From Treponema sp. (GTDB lineage Bacteria > Spirochaetota > Spirochaetia > Treponematales > Treponemataceae): DNA of 64,000 nt. Below the pieces are notes generated by a model. That model did not search any database. It saw nothing but the letters and a program-made list of their open reading frames with translations, and was not told the origin of the DNA. Shown in pieces: positions 59,909 through 64,000 of this stretch. The position numbers and the translations under genes were made by a program. Location of the stretch: the NCBI GenBank assembly GCA_024400915.1, contig JAKSLX010000003.1, forward strand, positions 1 through 64,000. Reading direction: 5' to 3'. How positions within the stretch are numbered: position 1 is the first letter of the stretch; each line of letters starts with the position of its first letter.

Positions 59909-61550
59909 TCTTCTGAAATTTGCTGTTGTAACGGTGCTTTTGTCTGCCATTATTTCATGCAAGACCGTATCACAGCCCGAAAGTGTATATGTTCCTGTTG
60001 ACTACACGGAAGAAGATGCTGTAAAGGATCAGATTGAATATGTTCTCAAAATGTCAGAGAAGGATGTTATCCGTGCAGTCTGGCGTTCAAAAATCCTTGT
60101 GGACAATGCTTCTGAAAATATAGATGCTTTGGCGGCCTTTGAAAAATGCTGTGAAAATGCAGCAAACGAAATGAATAAAAAGATTGAAGAAAAGGATTTC
60201 TTCAGTGCCCTGAGGATTGCAAGATCTCTTTCTGCCGTTTCATATTCAAGTCCTGCAATGAAAATGACGGAAACACAGGTAGAAGATGAAGCCTATAGGA
60301 ATGTTCCAGGAAAGGGAAAGTCTTCTGGTTCAAAGGAAAGCGTTACAAAGCTTATAAGCGGAACCGTGACTGTCTATGTTGACAAGGGAATTAAGATTCA
60401 GCGTGGCGTAGGCTATGCAGATTCTGTTCTTGGAAGTGGTTTTTTCATTTCAAAAGACGGTTATATAATTACAAACCACCATGTCATTTCTGATATGGTC
60501 AATAAAAAATATGAAGGCTATTCGCGCCTTTACATAAAGCTTGCAGATGATCCCGATACGAGGATTCCTGCAAAGGTTATTGGCTATGACAGTACCATTG
60601 ATCTTGCACTCATCAAGACTGAAGTGGAAGCCCCTTATGTTTTTGCTCTCGGTTCATCAAGTGATCTTTCTGTAGGCGACAAGGTCTATGCCATCGGTTC
60701 ACCTCTTGGACTTGAAAAGACACTTACAAGCGGAATTATTTCTTCTGTTGACAGACAGCTTTTTACAGCAGGTACAGTTTTTCAGATTGATGCAGCCGTC
60801 AATTCCGGAAACTCAGGCGGACCACTTGTTGATGAGCAAGGGCGAGTTCAGGCTGTTGTTTTTGCAGGTGTTGCCAATTACCAGGGACTTAACTTTGCTA
60901 TTCCAGTTGAATATCTGAAAAATGAACTTCCGTTCCTCTATGCAGGCGGTGAAAGAAAACATCCGTGGATTGGTGCCTATGGTAAGACCAAAAGGCTTCC
61001 TGGTGCCGGTTCAAAAAGGGAAGGTGTAAACGTGTTTTATTGTCTTCCTGGTGGAAGTGCAGACCTTGTTGGCATCAGGGAAGATGATACTATTGTTGCC
61101 ATTAACGGGATGAAGATAAATTCCCTGGATGAACTTCATGTTGCCATGATGAAACTTGAGTCAAACATCATTTCTAAAGTTACTGTTTCCAGACAGGACG
61201 GAACAAAAGTAGAAAAGCTCGTCTACCTTGCTACAAGACCTTCTTCTCCAGGATATGAGGTTTTCAGACATGATGATTTGGGAAATGCCCTTTACCCAAT
61301 GCTTGGCATGAGACTTGTAAGTTCTTCGACAATGAATAGAAAACAGTATATGATTACAAAAATTATAAAAGGTTCCATAGCTGACGAAACAGGTTTCAGT
61401 GAAAATGATCCTGTTGTTGTCCATGATGTTTCTTTCATGGAAGGAAACAGTGGTGCCGTAGTTACCCTCTATGCAAAGAAACGTAAAAACGGTTTTCTTG
61501 ATGTAAGCGTAAGAGTTCCGGCTCCTATGGATAGTCCTTATTATTTTTAA
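59889..61550 (+). CDS. HtrA/DegP-like serine protease, lipoprotein
   Basis: 553 residues from this ATG (another ATG two codons on is possible). The lipobox LLSAIISC makes it a lipoprotein anchored in the envelope. After a 120-residue helical region comes a trypsin-like protease with catalytic His198 (ITNHHVIS), Asp238 (IDLALIK) and Ser309 (NSGNSGGPLV). Two PDZ-like parts follow: GGSADLVGIREDDTIVAING, and a degenerate KGSIADETGFSENDPVV. Unlike ordinary HtrA it has a lipid anchor and a long N-terminal domain. It overlaps the DxDxDG protein gene and precedes lepA. Confidence 0.85.
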   Translation: MKMKKNSLLKFAVVTVLLSAIISCKTVSQPESVYVPVDYTEEDAVKDQIEYVLKMSEKDVIRAVWRSKILVDNASENIDALAAFEKCCENAANEMNKKIEEKDFFSALRIARSLSAVSYSSPAMKMTETQVEDEAYRNVPGKGKSSGSKESVTKLISGTVTVYVDKGIKIQRGVGYADSVLGSGFFISKDGYIITNHHVISDMVNKKYEGYSRLYIKLADDPDTRIPAKVIGYDSTIDLALIKTEVEAPYVFALGSSSDLSVGDKVYAIGSPLGLEKTLTSGIISSVDRQLFTAGTVFQIDAAVNSGNSGGPLVDEQGRVQAVVFAGVANYQGLNFAIPVEYLKNELPFLYAGGERKHPWIGAYGKTKRLPGAGSKREGVNVFYCLPGGSADLVGIREDDTIVAINGMKINSLDELHVAMMKLESNIISKVTVSRQDGTKVEKLVYLATRPSSPGYEVFRHDDLGNALYPMLGMRLVSSSTMNRKQYMITKIIKGSIADETGFSENDPVVVHDVSFMEGNSGAVVTLYAKKRKNGFLDVSVRVPAPMDSPYYF

Positions 61551-61565
61551 CTGCAGGAAAAGAAA

Positions 61566-63371
61566 ATGAAAGATTTGAAATATAAGCGCAATTTCTGTAT
61601 TACCGCTCACATTGATCACGGTAAGTCAACTCTTGCTGACCGTTTGATTCAGCATGCAAAGATTATTGAAGATCGCCAGATGATGAATCAGATTCTGGAT
61701 AATATGGACATTGAACGCGAGCGCGGAATCACAATCAAGAGCCAGGCTGTTACCATCCCATATCACGCAAAGGATGGTAATGATTATGAACTTAACTTTG
61801 TTGATACTCCAGGTCACGTAGACTTTTCATACGAAGTCAGCCGTGCCATTGCTTCCTGCGAAGGTGCTCTTCTTCTCATAGATGCAACCCAGGGTGTTGA
61901 AAGCCAGACCATGAGCAACATGTACCTTGCCATGGAACAGGACCTTTCAATCGTTCCTGTTGTTAATAAAATCGACCTTGCAAGTGCTGATGTTGAAAGC
62001 GTAAAACGCCAGATAGACAAGGATCTTGGTCTTGACAGCGCAGATGCCCAGCTTGTCAGTGCAAAGACAGGCGAAGGCGTTGATGAATTGCTTGAGGCGA
62101 TTGTAACAAAACTTCCGCCTCCACAGGGAGATGTAAATGCTCCATTGCAGGCCCTGATTTTTGACTGTCACTACGACGAATACCGTGGCGTTGTAGTTCA
62201 TATCCGCGTAAAAGAAGGTACCGTAAGGACTGGAGATGTCATCCGTCTTATGAGTACAAATACAGAATATAAGGTAGACAAGTGCGGCATCTTCAAGATT
62301 AATTACGAGGAAACTGGTGTTCTTGAAGCGGGTGATGTAGGATACATCATTGCTGGAATCAAGACAGTTAGCGACGTTAAGGTTGGAGATACCATTACCA
62401 CTGCCGCTAATCCTGCCAGCGCACCTCTTGAAGGCTTCAAGGATGTAAAGCCTGTAGTTTTCTCTTCGATTTATCCTATTGATTCAAACGACTATGAAGA
62501 GCTTAAGGAAGCAATGGAAAAGCTTAAGCTCAACGATGCTTCCCTTGTCTATGAAAAGGATAATTCCCTTGCCTTGGGTAATGGTTTCCGCTGCGGCTTC
62601 CTTGGACTTCTCCATCTTGAGATCGTTCAGGAACGTCTTGAACGCGACTTTGACCAGGTTGTAATCTTTACTGCCCCTAGTGTCCGCTATAAGGTAACTC
62701 CAGCCGGAAAAGAAGAATTCTATGTAGATAATCCTGCTGATTTTCCTGATGGAAAAATCAATTCTTCCCAGGAACCATATATCAGGGCTTCCATCATTAC
62801 TCCAACTGAATTTCTTGGTAACATCATGGAACTTTGCCGCATGAAACGCGGTGCCCAGACAAATATGAGCTACCTTGATGAAAAGCGCGTTGAACTCATT
62901 TACGAAATGCCTCTTTCTGAAGTACTCTTTGATTTCTACGACAAGCTGAAGTCCTATAGCCGTGGTTATGCAAGCTTTGACTACGAAGTAATTGATTATC
63001 GCCCGACTGACCTCATTAAAATCGACATACTTATCAATTCAAAGCCTGTTGATGCCTTGGCTCAACTTTGCTACAGGCCGGCAGCCGTTGAAAGAGCAAA
63101 GGTTGTTTGCGAGCGCCTTAAGGGAGAAATCAGTCGCCAGCAGTTCAAGGTTGCAATCCAGGGTGCCATCGGTGCTCAGATCATCGCCCGTGAAACCGTT
63201 AATCCTGTGCGCAAGGATGTTCTTGCCAAGTGCTATGGTGGTGACGTTACCCGTAAAAGAAAACTTCTTGAAAAGCAGAAGGCTGGTAAGAAACGTATGC
63301 TCATGGCAGGAAACGTTGAACTTCCTCAGAGTGCCTTCCTGGCCGTCCTTAAGGAAAAGGAAGATAACTGA
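61566..63371 (+). CDS. lepA: Elongation factor 4
   Basis: A 601-residue back-translocating GTPase. G1 is AHIDHGKSTLAD, then RERGITI, DTPGHVDF, NKIDL and SAKTGEGV; the EF-4-specific C-terminus has KRMLMAGNVELPQSAF. It acts on stalled ribosomes. 15 nt after the protease stop. Confidence 0.97.
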   Translation: MKDLKYKRNFCITAHIDHGKSTLADRLIQHAKIIEDRQMMNQILDNMDIERERGITIKSQAVTIPYHAKDGNDYELNFVDTPGHVDFSYEVSRAIASCEGALLLIDATQGVESQTMSNMYLAMEQDLSIVPVVNKIDLASADVESVKRQIDKDLGLDSADAQLVSAKTGEGVDELLEAIVTKLPPPQGDVNAPLQALIFDCHYDEYRGVVVHIRVKEGTVRTGDVIRLMSTNTEYKVDKCGIFKINYEETGVLEAGDVGYIIAGIKTVSDVKVGDTITTAANPASAPLEGFKDVKPVVFSSIYPIDSNDYEELKEAMEKLKLNDASLVYEKDNSLALGNGFRCGFLGLLHLEIVQERLERDFDQVVIFTAPSVRYKVTPAGKEEFYVDNPADFPDGKINSSQEPYIRASIITPTEFLGNIMELCRMKRGAQTNMSYLDEKRVELIYEMPLSEVLFDFYDKLKSYSRGYASFDYEVIDYRPTDLIKIDILINSKPVDALAQLCYRPAAVERAKVVCERLKGEISRQQFKVAIQGAIGAQIIARETVNPVRKDVLAKCYGGDVTRKRKLLEKQKAGKKRMLMAGNVELPQSAFLAVLKEKEDN

Positions 63372-63455
63372 TTTTTTCGAAAGCATTTATATGATTGGAA
63401 AAGGCCATTCAATAGTTCATCGTTCACTATACGGAAAATTTATTGGATGGCTTTT

Positions 63456-64000
63456 TTATTTCAATAGCTTCAGAAAATAATCGATTTCCGCACGGACTCT
63501 TTTTAGAAATGCCACATCCATGGAAATCTTATAACCATCCGGAAAGTGAAGGTAAAGGTATTCCCTCTCAATAAGGATTTCTTTTATCTGGTTTTCAAGG
63601 TTTTCTCCCATGTAGTATTGGGATTCTTCTCCCTCTGAAAGCAATGATCTTAGGGCTGAAAGTGCTTTGATTTCTTCCTGAATGAAAGCCTCTGTTTTTT
63701 GCTTCCTGTCAGCAGTCCCGTTTGGCAGTGATATTCCCCTTGAATATTGATTTCCTTCAATTCCTTCCGTAGTTTTCCTTGCTAGTCCCAGGTCTATTCC
63801 AACAGGTGATGCATCAAAAACGTTTTTACTGTTGTCGAAAAGGTTTACGAATTGCTGTGCGTAGGAAGAAAGAAGTTTTGTGGTAACAATTTTCATATTG
63901 TTTTTTGATGTGATGAACTCAGTTCCTTGTCCAAAAGCCGCATCAATGTTTTCAACAGGAACAGTTCTCGTAGTCGTTGCAAGACGTCCCTTGTGTGCCA
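63456..64000 (-). CDS. Unidentified protein, C-terminal part
   Basis: The frame is open to the right edge, so the true start lies outside; at least 180 residues are present. Visible near the edge is KGRLATTTRTVPVENIDAAF, then SSYAQQFVNLFDNSK, IDLGLARKTTEGI and a C-terminal helical region (LENQIKEILIEREYLYLHF). It could belong to a larger protein of several hundred residues. No family is recognised. No signal or membrane segment is seen in the visible part. Confidence 0.6.
   Translation of the reverse strand, partial: AHKGRLATTTRTVPVENIDAAFGQGTEFITSKNNMKIVTTKLLSSYAQQFVNLFDNSKNVFDASPVGIDLGLARKTTEGIEGNQYSRGISLPNGTADRKQKTEAFIQEEIKALSALRSLLSEGEESQYYMGENLENQIKEILIEREYLYLHFPDGYKISMDVAFLKRVRAEIDYFLKLLK

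Overview
The window reads as a chromosome segment of a spirochaete, most likely a host-associated Treponema (inference). Pointers are a roughly 900-residue GreA with a huge helical N-terminal extension (the Borrelia/Treponema form), the start of a mitochondrial-type EF-G of the spdEFG1 kind, SpoVG, many methyl-accepting chemotaxis proteins, and AT-leaning intergenic DNA. Almost every base is accounted for; the accessory signals are one IS110-family element, several palindromic repeat families and one decayed gene.

Layout. 1-3.3 kb: start of fusA, a candidate structured RNA, an adenosine-deaminase-like gene, repeats, a glycine/arginine-tailed RRM protein and an M28 peptidase. 3.3-17.8 kb: one tightly packed minus-strand operon of ten genes: cheW, a short CheW-like gene, cheB, cheR-TPR, a CheA-receiver hybrid, a pseudo-receiver adenylate cyclase and four paralogous membrane-embedded MCP-like receptors. 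It is a self-contained chemosensory pathway whose apparent output is cAMP, and it is the most interesting system here. 17.8-25.5 kb: an EamA transporter, an RluA synthase carrying an in-frame palindromic insertion, the riboflavin operon ribD-ribE-ribBA-ribH interrupted by an IS110 element just before ribH, a candidate small RNA and an ABM-domain gene. 25.5-31.1 kb: an outer-membrane barrel with a LolA-like partner, an orthodox MCP, a repeat-rich gap with a frameshifted RsbW remnant, and tRNA-Gln(CTG) and tRNA-Glu(CTC). 31.1-37.5 kb: a cytidylate-kinase-like protein, a two-gene chromate transporter, a sugar nucleotidyltransferase, manA and lon. 37.5-43.6 kb: an MMPL/RND pump, a second barrel and a second LolA-like protein, divergent from an ArsR-type repressor with two matching dyad sites. 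43.6-49 kb: deoC, an MBL hydrolase, giant greA and a TPR gene. 49-64 kb: rplU-prp-rpmA, obgE-yqeK-LCP-rsfS, a 52% acidic protein, ispE, spoVG, tRNA-Gln(TTG), rplY, tilS, a DxDxDG-repeat secreted protein, a lipoprotein HtrA-like protease, lepA and the end of an unidentified gene.

A recurring feature is initiation without a Shine-Dalgarno: in several transcription units a good -10 box ends only 6-9 nt before the ATG, so the messages should be leaderless or nearly so, while genes inside operons keep clear Shine-Dalgarno sequences.
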